Of a stretch of DNA of 64,000 nucleotides, positions 47,892 through 59,200 are shown one piece after another; positions within the stretch are counted from its first letter, which is position 1, and each line of letters starts with the position of its first letter. The notes under the pieces are model-generated. The model had not been told where the DNA came from and searched no databases. It saw only the letters and a list, made by a program, of their open reading frames with translations. The DNA is from Kryptolebias marmoratus (taxonomy: Eukaryota > Chordata > Actinopteri > Cyprinodontiformes > Rivulidae). The stretch covers positions 5,777,615 through 5,841,614 of the forward strand of contig NC_051434.1 in assembly GCF_001649575.2 (NCBI RefSeq). Direction: 5' to 3'. The position numbers and the translations under genes were made by a program.

Positions 47892-48091
47892 CAGCGGGGT
47901 CCAGTCCTGGTCCTGGTCCTGGAGGGCCACTAGTCGGCACGGTTCAGGTGTTTCTCTGCTTTGACACACCTGATTTGCATGAACGAGTGATTATCAGGCT
48001 TCTGCAGAGCTTGAAGACCTGCTGAAGAGCAGGGAAACGACTAAAACATGCAGGATAGTGGCCCCTTCAGGACCAGGATTGGACACCGCTG
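47892..48091. mobile_element. hAT-type MITE, 200 bp, complete
   Basis: Terminal inverted repeats of 22 bp: left CAGCGGGGTCCAGTCCTGGT, right (reverse complement) CAGCGGTGTCCAATCCTGGT. Flanks CTTTAGAC (47884-47891) and AATTAGAT (48092-48099) share TTAGA, consistent with a mutated 8-bp hAT target duplication. The interior has no coding capacity, so it needed a transposase in trans. The inner motifs CACACCTGATTTGCATGAA and TTATCAGGCTTCTGCAGAGC are typical of this family in fish. Confidence 0.85.
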
Positions 48092-48264
48092 AATTAGATC
48101 TTTCAGTCAGTGTCAGGTGGAGTTTTGACACAAAGTAAGGGGTGAAAATTACCGAGACGTGACTGAAATTTTGCACCAACAGGCAGAGAATGATAGAGGC
48201 TGGATGTTGAGTGGTGGAGTGTCTGCAATCTGTGTGCATGAGTCGTCTTTTAGCCCCGACTGAG

Positions 48265-48815
48265 GTTTCTGAAGTGTCTTAAAAGGTTTTAAACTTAATA
48301 ATCCCAATTCTAGGCCTTAGAAAGTCTTTATAATGTTCAGCTTTTCCATTTAAGGTTTTAAAATATATGTGGTTATGTCGTAAATTCATACCTTCGTTTA
48401 TTCGTTGCTTCTTCCGTCAAATTTTTTCTTTTACGCTGTCTGTGTTCATTTGTTCTGTGAGCTGTAGTTCTGTCTGAGGATTTCAGATGTTATTACACTG
48501 CAACCAAACTAAAAGGCCCATCATGCAGCAGCCCTGTCAGGAGGAATTTATTGACAGACATCCAGCCTTCTTTGCCAAAGACCACTTTCTCTGCTCCTGA
48601 AAATGGTTCGTTGTAGCTTTTTTATTTTTATTTTTTTAATGATTTGGGTTGAATTTGAATAAAAGCCAATCAAATTTATTTCAAAAGAAGTTTAAGAATG
48701 ACTCATTTTCTTTTTGTAATTCATGTAGGTCTTAAATTTGATTCGTATCGGTCTTTAGGACTTTTAAAGGTCTTTCAAGTTTACCTTAATGAGATTTCCA
48801 GAAATTCTGTTAATG
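48265..48815 (+). repeat. Repeat with GTCTTAAA-type ends
   Basis: The left part (GTGTCTTAAAAGGTTTTAAA, then CCTTAGAAAGTCTTTATAAT) and right part (GTAGGTCTTAAATTTGATTC, then GGACTTTTAAAGGTC) resemble the two ends of a fish DNA repeat whose termini are rich in GTCTTAAA. The middle is unclassified. Confidence 0.4.
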
Positions 48816-49371
48816 TAGTTGGCTGTTCAAGGTCAACATATAGATGATGAACAAGAGACTCAGTTACTTGCAGTCAAAGTTGGAGATAAATGTGGCCAAA
48901 GCACATGTCAGGAACTTGTTCTATTGGTGCCGGATGTCATTTAGCACACCTTTTTAGAGGTATAGAGAAGTCCCAGCTCCATCAGCTGCTCTGTTTCTGC
49001 ATTAAAAGGGCTTCTGTTTAACGTCTGCCTCGCGGTGCACCTGATGTGAATCATCTTGCAGCACAGATCAGTTGATCAGTGATGGTCGCCACATTAAACT
49101 TTTAACAGTATTGTATTGGTAAACAAACAAAATTATCCTGCAATTGATGCATCAGATGGGCCCTAACAAGCACCCTGAAACATTGCAGCATACCACGCCG
49201 TAGAAACGACCATGCAAATGTGCGCACACTTTAAGAAGAGAAGCAAGGCGGTTATTAATCACGTCTGGGGCTTGTTGTACTGACAGAGCTCCTCGGAGAG
49301 AGATGCTTCATTAAATTCAGCCCATAAGCCCCTTAGATAGTTGGGCTAACACATCAACACACCCTCAGAAC

Positions 49372-49387
49372 GTGTGTGTGTGTGTGT
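49372..49387. repeat. (GT)n microsatellite
   Basis: About eight GT units. Confidence 0.8.
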
Positions 49388-49523
49388 TGGGCACACATTA
49401 CACACCGAGAGTTTACATGCAAACACACTTCACTCTGCTGTGTCTTAACCTTTTTATGCACATCGATCTCCACCTGGCAAGCACTTGTCCATGCATAGAA
49501 AATGTCTACATCGATGATCATCA

Positions 49524-49545
49524 CACACACAAACACACACACACG
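49524..49545. repeat. (CA)n microsatellite, interrupted
   Basis: CA units broken by AAAC. Confidence 0.8.
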
Positions 49546-49714
49546 CAGACGTGAGGGCGTTGTGTGTGTGTTTGACGTATTTATTTATTCAGCCGCTGCT
49601 TCTATCCAGGTCAGGTCATCTCCTACTGCTTAATGGACACCAGGCTCTGCTGCTTTGAAACATTAGCCAGCCGCTCCCTCTCTGGGTGTTTGTGGACTGG
49701 CAGCTGAACAGTGA

Positions 49715-49732
49715 ACACACACACACACACAT
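49715..49732. repeat. (CA)n microsatellite
   Basis: About nine CA units. Confidence 0.8.
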
Positions 49733-49912
49733 ACACTTACAGAGTTGGGTACTTGTGGTTACTTGGTCTGTTGCTGCTGCTGAGGGAGTTTAACTTGGAA
49801 GAACTTGGGTGTCATCCGATTCTAGTCTCATTGGGGTGGAAGTGCTCCTCTCTGCAGTGATGTTGACTCTTCGTCTGCTGCTCCTGTTAGATGGCTTCTT
49901 TTTTTTTTTTTT

Positions 49913-50002
49913 NNNNNNNNNNNNNNNNNNNNNNNNNNNNNNNNNNNNNNNNNNNNNNNNNNNNNNNNNNNNNNNNNNNNNNNNNNNNNNNNNNNNNNNN
50001 NN
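49913..50002. other. Assembly gap (90 N)
   Basis: N run directly after a poly-T tract (about 49899-49912); a homopolymer probably stopped the assembly. Confidence 0.99.
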
Positions 50003-52430
50003 CTGGCAACACACACCAACACTCACTCATGAGGCGCAAACACATGGATAAACTCAAGCAAAGAGGAAATGGCTGATTGGATAAACAAAAGGAAGTGCCC
50101 AACTCAGCTTCCTGTTTTAGGGCTATTGTATTCCCAAAGAACTAATGAGGCTTTGCAAGGAAGTGTACACACGCTTGTACACCCCTTTTTTATTACACAA
50201 ACTTCCACAAAATTTCTGCTACTTTTAGCCATTTTATTCATTTCAGGCATATCAGTTACTTACAGATTACTCTTTCAATCAGTTTTCTATAGTTTGAATT
50301 ATATTAAACAAAATTAGAACACTAAGAAGGGTAGTGGTCACTGTATGACGGCCCTCAGGCCAAATCCAACCTGCAAGCTCATTCTATAAGACTCTCAAAC
50401 TATTCAGTTAGTAATAAATTAACCGATTTCTTGTAGAAATCAGTTGAAGCCCGCCTTTGGGATTTGATTTTGCACAGCTCCATCTGGACTGGCAAGGTAG
50501 GGGTTCCATTTCAGATGTCTGTCCAAAAGATTAAATGAGAGGTTCTGCAGTGCTGCTAATTTACTAATAATGGTCACTTTTAATTTCATACCAAATTTAG
50601 TCCAGTTTTAGTTTAGACATCTATGGACAACATAGATGTTGTTGTTTTTTGTGCTCCAAAAGTTCTTAACAAAACCTGTTAAGTCAAGCTTAGAAGTGAA
50701 GGGGTAGGAACCATTCTGCGGTAACCTGATGTCACAGGGACCAGAAACATGGTGCACAACACATGAATGCTGTAGATGGTGCCAACCAGACATGGAAAAA
50801 TGTGTGCAGAACTGACATTTACAAACACCAGACAGGCAGCCGGTAAGAAAACAAACTTCTGAACCAATAATGGTCTGGACTCTGTTGCTGCTGAGATGGT
50901 GTTGGAGGTGAAGCAGTCACAGAGTTAATTTCTCTGAAGGGTGTGGCCCAAACATTTCTGCTCTGTGACTTTTGTCATGGATTGATTGGTTTGCAGCAAT
51001 TGTTTAGAGTTTGTTTGATTTTACCAAATGTTTAATGTTAACTGTTTTGAGATTTATGGGCTCATTGAAGAGATGACGTGAAACATTTGAATATTGTGTC
51101 CTGGGAAAAATGATCTGGAAAAATAACTGGAAAATTAAGAAACAGAATTGTTTGGGCATTAAGTGGAATCCAGTGAAAACTTTGTGTGAATGTCTATCCC
51201 TGTCAAGTGGGGAAGCACAGTAAATGACTTAATAAAACCTGAGCTGTATAGTGAAATTGAAACTAATGAAAGGCTGACCCAAATGGCCCACTAAGAAAAC
51301 ATCTAGAACAGATTTCTGTGGTCGAACTTTAGTCTAGAACCTGCTGTGGTGGCTGTTTTTAAAATCCCCTGCTAACTCCACCTGTCGAACGTGTACAGGA
51401 CACCTGTCCTCTTTAACAGAAACAGTTTGGCATGTTTTGTGGTGAGTTACCCACAAGCGTGGCAGGGTTTCTCAGAGGAGGATGTTGTGGTTTTTGAAGC
51501 TCAGACGATGTCTTCAGTTGATCTCCATCTCAACACCTGCCTCCATGCAGAGGAAATGCAGAAAAAGAGCTTATGAGTGGGTAGAAATGCAAGTGGGATG
51601 TACATTTCTGGAAACAATTATGGGCTGTTGGTGTTCCAGCATACTTCATAAAAAAGGAACAATAATAAAGCAGCTGCATTTCTGATGTAATTTCACTAAA
51701 AATCAAGCATTTAGACTAGATAAGATCTCTCAAGTATGTTTACTTGTTAAGTGCCAACTAAACGGAAGTCTAGTAATTGGCAGCCTCGTTATCAGGACTG
51801 ATGCAAATCTCAAAGTGAAATTTGTTGCACAGGAAAAGACAGAAAACACACAAACAGGCACGCACTTTTGCAGGAAACGCAATAAACTGAGCTCAGCACG
51901 AGAGCGTTTCATTATAAAACCTCTAAAGTTACGAAGCTTTAGCAGAAATGAGTCTTACAGTTTCCCCTTTAATGTTGTATCCCCATCATCATCACATCAT
52001 TGCATTTGTTGTCTGATGGTGGTGCAGGAAAGCCACACTGCTGCTCGTGGAAACCCCGAGGCCAGAATGCTATGGAGTCCCTAATGAACATTTTTAATGT
52101 GTCTGAAATGGGAAATCTGAAACACAAGCACCACTGACTTTGACAGTGATAAATATAGCTTTTATGTTTCAGCATATTTGGGACAGCTTTAGGTCTAATG
52201 CTTTGTTTAATAAATGGGTATTAAACTTTATAATTTCCTGGCGCAGATGAAAGATTGGAGACTAGAGAAGTTAAGTTGAGTTGTTCATAACTTGTTAATC
52301 ACTGTAAGCAGAATAAAAGCTTCCCAACATCTGTTTGCCCACTTAAAATCAAAGGTTTAAATCTAAACAAACTATTTAAGATTTATGCATTTTCACAGGA
52401 GAAGATTATTTTGGTATCAACGCCGGTACT
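50003..52430. other. Intronic DNA, no gene
   Basis: No exon recognised. GTATGACGGCCCTCAGGCCA at 50343-50362 recalls an end motif of some hAT elements, but no partner end was found. Confidence 0.5.
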
Positions 52431-52434
52431 CTAA

Positions 52435-52741
52435 GGCTGTTCAGATTTGTTTGTAATCTGTTTCAGGTTATCCGATTGCAAGTGGTCAGCTCTGATTGAG
52501 TGAATTCACACTTAGCTGTTAATCTGTACCCCGAGACGTCCAGCTCTGCTGCGTGTGTGGGGCCCATACAGCAGGGCTCAGGACAGATTGGGTTCAGACT
52601 ACTGTATGCGGATAAAATTGTCCAAATCACCTCCGAAGGTGGTCTGGAAAAAAAATTGAGACAGTCCAGACCTGTATTTAGAGCTATCCAAATGCAATCA
52701 TGTAGCTAAGAACTGATTTTTAACGACAGGTCTGAACAGCC
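52435..52741. mobile_element. Small inverted-repeat element (MITE-like), 307 bp
   Basis: The left end GGCTGTTCAGAT (52435-52446) and right end GTCTGAACAGCC (52730-52741) are inverted repeats with 11 of 12 matches. ACTCT follows the right end directly and lies two bases before the left end (ACTCTAA / ACTCTGG), suggesting a target duplication. Inner copies of CAGATTGGGTTCAGACTACTG-like sequence and CAGTCCAGACCTGTAT give extra weak symmetry. No coding capacity. Confidence 0.5.
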
Positions 52742-52749
52742 ACTCTGGC

Positions 52750-54100
52750 TTTGTTTTTGCAGCACAAAGGTTGAACAATATTCATTCTCTCTGCAGAGTC
52801 TCCGGTGTTTAAAAAGATTGTTAGAACAGCTTTAAAGCCTGTGAAAATAAACCTCATGTGCCTTTAGCCTCAGTGAAATCTATTACACGTACACTGTGAC
52901 CTTCTGAGTGGGCGAACCCAGACATTATTTACTGCATTCAAGTAAATACTATGTTTTCAAAAGGGCATGAATCATTCCTGCCTTGTTCTTAAGCTCATTT
53001 ACTACAACTTTATCTGAGTGGCAAAGGGAAGATGATAATGTGGCATGTTTAAAAACTGGAAATAGCACTTGTTTATGGTGGAAACGTCCACAGCATGGCC
53101 CAAAGTCTAGTTTATTGGATCATCCCACTGGTCTGAGCCTCGCTGGAAGACTTGGCTGATAAGTAGAGGATGGTTTCCTCTGTAACTTTTCTCCTTCTCT
53201 CTCTGTAGCCCACGCAAACTTGCCTCTGCAGTTTGACACCTGAGTGTGTGCTGGTTTCATGTGTTACATTATCTAAAGAAAGTGGTGGGTGGAAGGAAAG
53301 CACACAGCAGCACATCAGCTCTCAAACAGGCACACGCGCACACACCGCGAGAACAGACACACTCACTTCATGCCGAGAAGAAGACAAAATGTCAGGGTTG
53401 GTTGTGGAGGACAACTGCTGGTGCTGCTGTCGGCATGGAGACTGCTGTGGAGTACGGCTGCAGCAGATGACTGCCGAGCTTAAATTCACTTAAAATGTCA
53501 AAACACCTGAGGGGGGTGAGGGTTGTGCCTGGACCTGACAACTATCAACCTTTCTCTGCCTCGCACACTTTTACAAAAAACTGGTTGGAAACCTCAGTGA
53601 AAACTGTGTAACCTTTCCAGTAAGCACTTTGCCCTTTATTTGTTTTTAAAATCATATTCTTTTCTGTTTTGCTTCACACCAACACAAATTTAGGCAGTGA
53701 ATATTCCCCCTCGGGATACTGTGGAGTTTGCTGGTGTGAATTGTATGATAGTGCACCTCTTTAGCTCCATCACAGCTCTGCACTTACAAACAGCCTAATA
53801 AACACAGCATGTGCATATTTCAAAAGAGCAAGACTATTAGGGATCCTATTAGGCCTTCTTTAGGCGTTACCCCATCTAATATATTCCCCGCATGTTAACT
53901 GACAGAACCTGGCTTGGTATTTAATGGCCATGAATTTCCAACAATGCACTCTGGACTCGGTGGCGTGGCATTTAACAAAGGCTTAAAGGGAGAGGAGAGT
54001 TTACTGCTCAACCTTTCAGTGTTCGATCTACCAAAGGTCTGGGCCAGGAGATTGCTTAGGTTGTAATTTTTGTCGCTGTGGAAATAATGTTTGATTTGTT
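52750..54100. other. Intronic DNA, no gene
   Basis: No exon recognised; a short CA/AC-rich stretch at 53325-53365. Confidence 0.5.
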
Positions 54101-54104
54101 TTAA

Positions 54105-54225
54105 GTAGAGGTAGACCAATTGATCAGTCAATAATTTAATTAGGCTGATTCTTGCCATTTTAAAATAATCTGCATTAGCCACTCTGTACTCCTGTGCCGG
54201 TGCACTTCCTGTGCCAGCGATGTCT
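54105..54225 (+). repeat. Decayed hAT-type repeat fragment
   Basis: GTAGAGGTAGACCAATTGAT, then TTAGGCTGATTCTTGCCATT, AATCTGCATTAGCC and TGCCGGTGCACTTCC match the plan of a common fish repeat (GGGTAGACCGATTAATCGG..). The 137-codon minus-strand frame over it (53895-54308) has no recognisable domain. Confidence 0.45.
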
Positions 54226-56140
54226 CTTACAGCAGGAGTGCTTTTTTCTGGCACAACACTGGCAGATCCTAAAGAAAGTTGCCAGAATTTTATGCTAACC
54301 TTGCACATTGCTTTTATTCTATACTAATAAATGTACATAGAGTATGTGGGTCCCAACCAAAGCCATTGCCTTGATGACTCTAACTTTTCAGACTTTTAAG
54401 CGTTGCAGATATAAGCAGCTGGCTTTTCTAATAAGACAAAAAGTGTTTCTAATCGATTGGTTCTGAGTGCGGTTATTCTTATTACTGACGATCGCCGCCT
54501 TACTGTAAGCAAAGACCCAACAGTTGTTGATTTTCTTCCCCCCTTTTTTGAAATGTATCAAATTTAAATGTGTATAGGACAAAAACAGAAATCTCCTCCA
54601 ATAAAAATGGTATTTGTGTCCCTTGATTTTAAAAATTGGCATCAAAATCGCCCAATTAAAACCTGATTGGTTGACCTCCAGTTTAGTTGAATTACCAGGA
54701 GTGATGTGATGAAATACAGTGTCCTTTTTTTTAAAAATCAAGAGTTATTGTACAAAATGTTAAGAACAAGTAGCACCAACACCCTCATCAAAACTTCTTG
54801 AAGCCTGCAGGATTTATTTATAGAGGTACATTCAGCGTAAAGATCTACAGTGTCTGAGTTTTGCAACCAGATGAATACATTACCACCCCAACCTTTTCTT
54901 CCAAACATGTTGGAGGAAATATGGTCAGCAAAAAAAAGCAAAGTATTAAGTTTTTTTGTTTTTTTTTAAAGCCAGTTTTGGGTTTTGTCTGTGTGGGCTG
55001 CTTTAGGTAACATTGCAGTGCAACATGTGAGGTTATTGACCAATGCTGTCTGGAAATTGCAATCTTTCAATTGCTTATTTTAGATGATGAAAACAGTGAT
55101 TTTTGTTGTTTTTAGTTTTTCTTTCTTACATAGTTGAAAATATTAGTTTGGATGTTTTAGAAACTGTTTACTTAAAATGTTACACAGTACAACCTTAATG
55201 GCTGCAGGTACTGTTTGACCATAAGTTTGTAGAACTGTTCAGACGTATTTCTATTCATCTGATGCTTTTAACTCACCTGGTTTTAATTTCTAATGATTAC
55301 AAGAGATTAAAAAACAGCAGTTCCTCAGAAACTTACTAATTAGGCACTTGTCCTCTTGAATGTCCTATTCTCATCTGTATTTTAATTAAATCCCTGATTC
55401 TTTTCTCTGAAATGTAAAACCCAACACAAGTTTTTGATGTTCTGCTTTCATGCTCACCACAACACTGTGTCACCAGTTCTTGTAAACCAAATTGCAGTGT
55501 AAAAACACTCAAAACCCCCTGGGATACAGCAGAAATGACAACAACAACAAAAAAAAAGTGCTGCGTCCTCTTTCCCGTGTCGGTTGCCAGTCATAGGTTT
55601 ACGCTGAGCCACACGAGGCCACGTATGCCTCATCTGCGAGCTCGATGTCTGCCTTCCTGTTTTAACCGCAGGAAATTTTCCTGTTGCCGCAGACTGACTG
55701 AGCGTCTGACTGAACGACAGCCTGGCTTACTGTAAAGGGACTTTCAGACCCGAGGCTGCTGCTCGCCGTCCTCAGCTTACATTAACTGGAAGGCTCAGCG
55801 AGGATAGAAAGTAGTTGGACCCGTAATACAACCCAGATGAAGTTTCAAGACATTTTATAACACTGTAAAATCAGTTATTTTTCTTGCAAACGGAGGAGAC
55901 ACGTTTGGGAGGTTTCGGTGATGATGTCTGAGTTTCACATCACTTTATTCTGTTTAACAGGAAGTCTGTCAGATTGCTTATAGTCGATTTACTGTTTTTG
56001 GATGTAAATACATCAATGTATGCTTGTTGGAAGGAACTTTATAAACCATGCTCACTTTGTTCTCAAATTAATTATACTTTCAAAAAAAGAGTGCCTCTTA
56101 AATCTCTATATTTACATCTTTAGAGCCTGTGTAGCTATAC
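54226..56140. other. Intronic DNA, no gene
   Basis: No exon recognised on either strand; a 117-codon minus-strand frame at 54388-54741 is Lys/Asn/Phe-rich and looks random. Confidence 0.5.
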
Positions 56141-56145
56141 GTAAA

Positions 56146-56213
56146 TATCAGTCATAACATTATGACTGCCTGGCTTCGGTAAGGTAATTTGTCTCCAAAA
56201 CAGTTCTGACAAC
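56146..56213 (+). mobile_element. Terminal fragment of a second Tc1-like family
   Basis: TATCAGTCATAACATTATGA followed by CTGCCTGGC and CAAAACAGTTCTGAC matches the end sequence widespread in fish Tc1-like elements (CATAACATTATGACCACCTGCC..AAAACAGCCCTGAC). CAGTCATA..TATGACTG is itself palindromic. The other end was not found. Confidence 0.55.
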
Positions 56214-56214
56214 T

Positions 56215-59200
56215 CAAGCTTTAAATCCACATCTGTTTAAAGCATCATGTATGGTCTGCATGTTTCTGATAAACCCTTTAGGTCCTGTAAACTCTGTGCA
56301 TTGGGCTTGCTTCCTCTATTTGAGTTGGTAGCAACTGGTTTGCAAAAGTTGTTAAGATACCAAATGCGCACAGAAATTGACATAGCATTTTTGTGGTTTG
56401 CCTTCTTCAGGACCATAGGAATTCACCCCACTCTGCTTTCTGCTCCATCTTGTGATGTCACACTGTGTTGCAGATTTTGCACCACTGCACCTACACAACA
56501 TAAACCAACACTAGTCGTTTTATGTTGTGTAAGACATCCCTTTTTGAAATTCTGTATCTATTCTGTCTATGTAGCACCTTGGTCCTGAAGGAAAATTGTT
56601 TCTTCACCATGTATTGTATCACCCAGATATGGTTAAAATGACAATAAAAGCCTGAATCCCAAAGTGTTAAAATAAAAACCATGTGAACACCAGCATGAAA
56701 GCTTTTCAAACCTGTTCTGTTTGATCATCATTAAATCAATAAAAGAACAAAATTATTGTAAATGGGTAAAAAGTAGAAACTACAGTAATCCAATCAAGTT
56801 GTTAGTTGTAATAGGGAAGTTTTTTTAGGAAGTGCTGCACCATGGTACATGTTGTAACAATTACAACACCTGTAAAAGATTGGGAGCTTAAATGATCCTA
56901 AAAGTGTCTAAGGTTGAAACGATTTTAAAGAAAGCTTACGGTGTGGTTTTAAAATAAGAATCAAGTAAATTTTTAAATGGCACGTTTTAAAATCAAAGGT
57001 ACAAATTGCAAATGAAATCAACTAAAAAACAAACCATCATAACATAATAAAATCAATAAATGATGTAAAAAAATGAAGTTTTAGACATAAAAGCATCTTG
57101 AATGGAACATATGGAAAGAAATCGTTATCTTGAGGTGGTTTAAGCTCTAAAAATAAAATATTTGAGTCTTCCAGAAAACAGAATTTTGTCTTCAGTGTAA
57201 TACATGACATTTGTGTCATGTAAATCATTCCCTGGTGTTTCACTAAACCTTTACCTGTAATTGGAAACCACTCATCCACCTTACATGTTGGGGAATAATT
57301 GCTCCACAGCTTGTATTTCCTCATGTACACGTTCTGGGCTTACTGGTTTCTAATTGGAACTTTCCAGAGGTTTTGTGGATGGTGTTTCAGTTTCTTTGGT
57401 ACAAGTGGTAGGAGAGCAGAAAATAGGAGGCTGGAGAGCACGAAGAAAATGGGGGTTAGAAGTGGAGTAGTCGAGTAGTAAATTAGAGGAAAAAATGAGA
57501 AGGTGAAATGATTGTAGAGGAGGTGGAGGGACTAACAATGCAACAAAAGCACCACCGAAGGATTCAAAGGCAAAGAGCTTAATGTGGCCTCTTCTTTGAT
57601 AAGAAGGAGAGGCTGTGAAAAGGAGGGAAACTGACTTAGACGAGCGCCTGTTGGATTTGTAAAGGCGTACTCCCAGCATCAAGTTGTTTGAGCTGAACAA
57701 GAGAGAGGAGCTTAACTCTCAGTCAGAGAGGTTGCAAAGTGCTGAACTCGCACACTAATCGAGCTTTCTCCTTGTGCTTTTCCCCTTTCTCTCTTTCTGC
57801 CTCCCTGCACTGCCCATCATCCACATCGACCAACAACCATCCAGGTAAGAAACCAATTTTTTTTTTTTCCTTCCTCTCTTTCTTGTAAGCTTGTGTGTGA
57901 GTTTGTGGGAGGTCGGGGTGGGGCGTGAGAACTGGCAGGGTGGCAGAGCAAACATGACCGGCAAAGTAATGACGCCTGACTGTGCAAACAAACGGCCCTC
58001 CAAAAAGTGATGTTTGTTTGTTTATAAAGGGTGAAGTGTTTACTTAAAGATCACGCAAAGGCACTCAATTTTTAAGGACATTTTTGAGTTTTTGCATCAC
58101 AGAAAAGCCTTTGTCCTCACTTCAACACTGACAACATGGGGGATGACTTTAGTTGTGTCTGTGGAGCAGATGTCCTTGTAAAAAGTCCTCTGATCCATCC
58201 TTTGGAGATGGAAAGATGGCAGTTTTCTCTCCTCATTCTCTACTGTCAACACAGCACCCAGGCTTGTGTGATGTGCCACCTTTTTTGCCTGATTTGCCCC
58301 CTTTTTTCCTACCAACTAGCCCACATAAAGTCTGTCTACATTTAGTCATGATTGTGAACACGTTAAAATCTCAGGACACCATAAATTATTCTGTGATTCA
58401 AATCCTGGCTGGAGAAAGCAAAACATGTTGCCACAGATTAAAATGGTTCCCAGTCTGACAGTAAACAGTGTTTTGACTCAGCTTTCAATCAAAACAATGG
58501 TCCATCTTTAATATAACCTCTGAAGTTTCTCATCATGGCCTTCCATCGCCTGAGATGTTGTGCTTGAGATAACCGCTGATTTACTGGGTCATTTTTTTGT
58601 ATTACTTTTAGAGGTGCAGGAAATTAATAATTCAGGGCAATATGAAAGTTTTGTTCCTTTGTTTAGCTTTGCTGTGAGCTTGAAATTGATTTCTTCTGAA
58701 AACATGTCAGGCTGCCTGGACGCTCCTGCTTCAGTGGGAATTCCCAGCCCCGACTTCACGGTGGCGGAGAGGCAGTTGGATGTGTGGGGTTTTCTGTTTG
58801 TGTGCTTGTTTCACACAAACTAACAGTCTCTGCAGCTTAAACAGAAAACCTTAAGGAGACCTCAATTAAAACTGCATTAATGAAACCATGCATGCTAAAC
58901 TTAACTCCCACCTCTTCCACCTGCAGCAGCCCACACATATATTTGCATATAAACACAAGGCAGCAGTTTCTGTTAATATTCCAGAAGTGTCGCCAGCGTC
59001 GGTCAAACAATCAAAACAGCCCTTCCATCCGTCTCCTCATCCCACCATCCTCTTTTCTTTTTTTTTCCTCTGGCACAGTACCTGCCCTGTGTTCTGTGTG
59101 AGGTCTGTTTGTTGTTTACACCAGACAGTGGGAGGGCGTTTGGTCTGCTCTCTCTGGGCCGTTTGCAGACAAACGAAGCTCTAAAGGCCACTTCACTCGC

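Noticed and set aside
53895..54741. Pair of minus-strand frames (137 and 117 codons) considered as a LINE or hidden gene
   Set aside because: No reverse transcriptase, transposase or host motif is visible and part overlaps a decayed hAT-type repeat.
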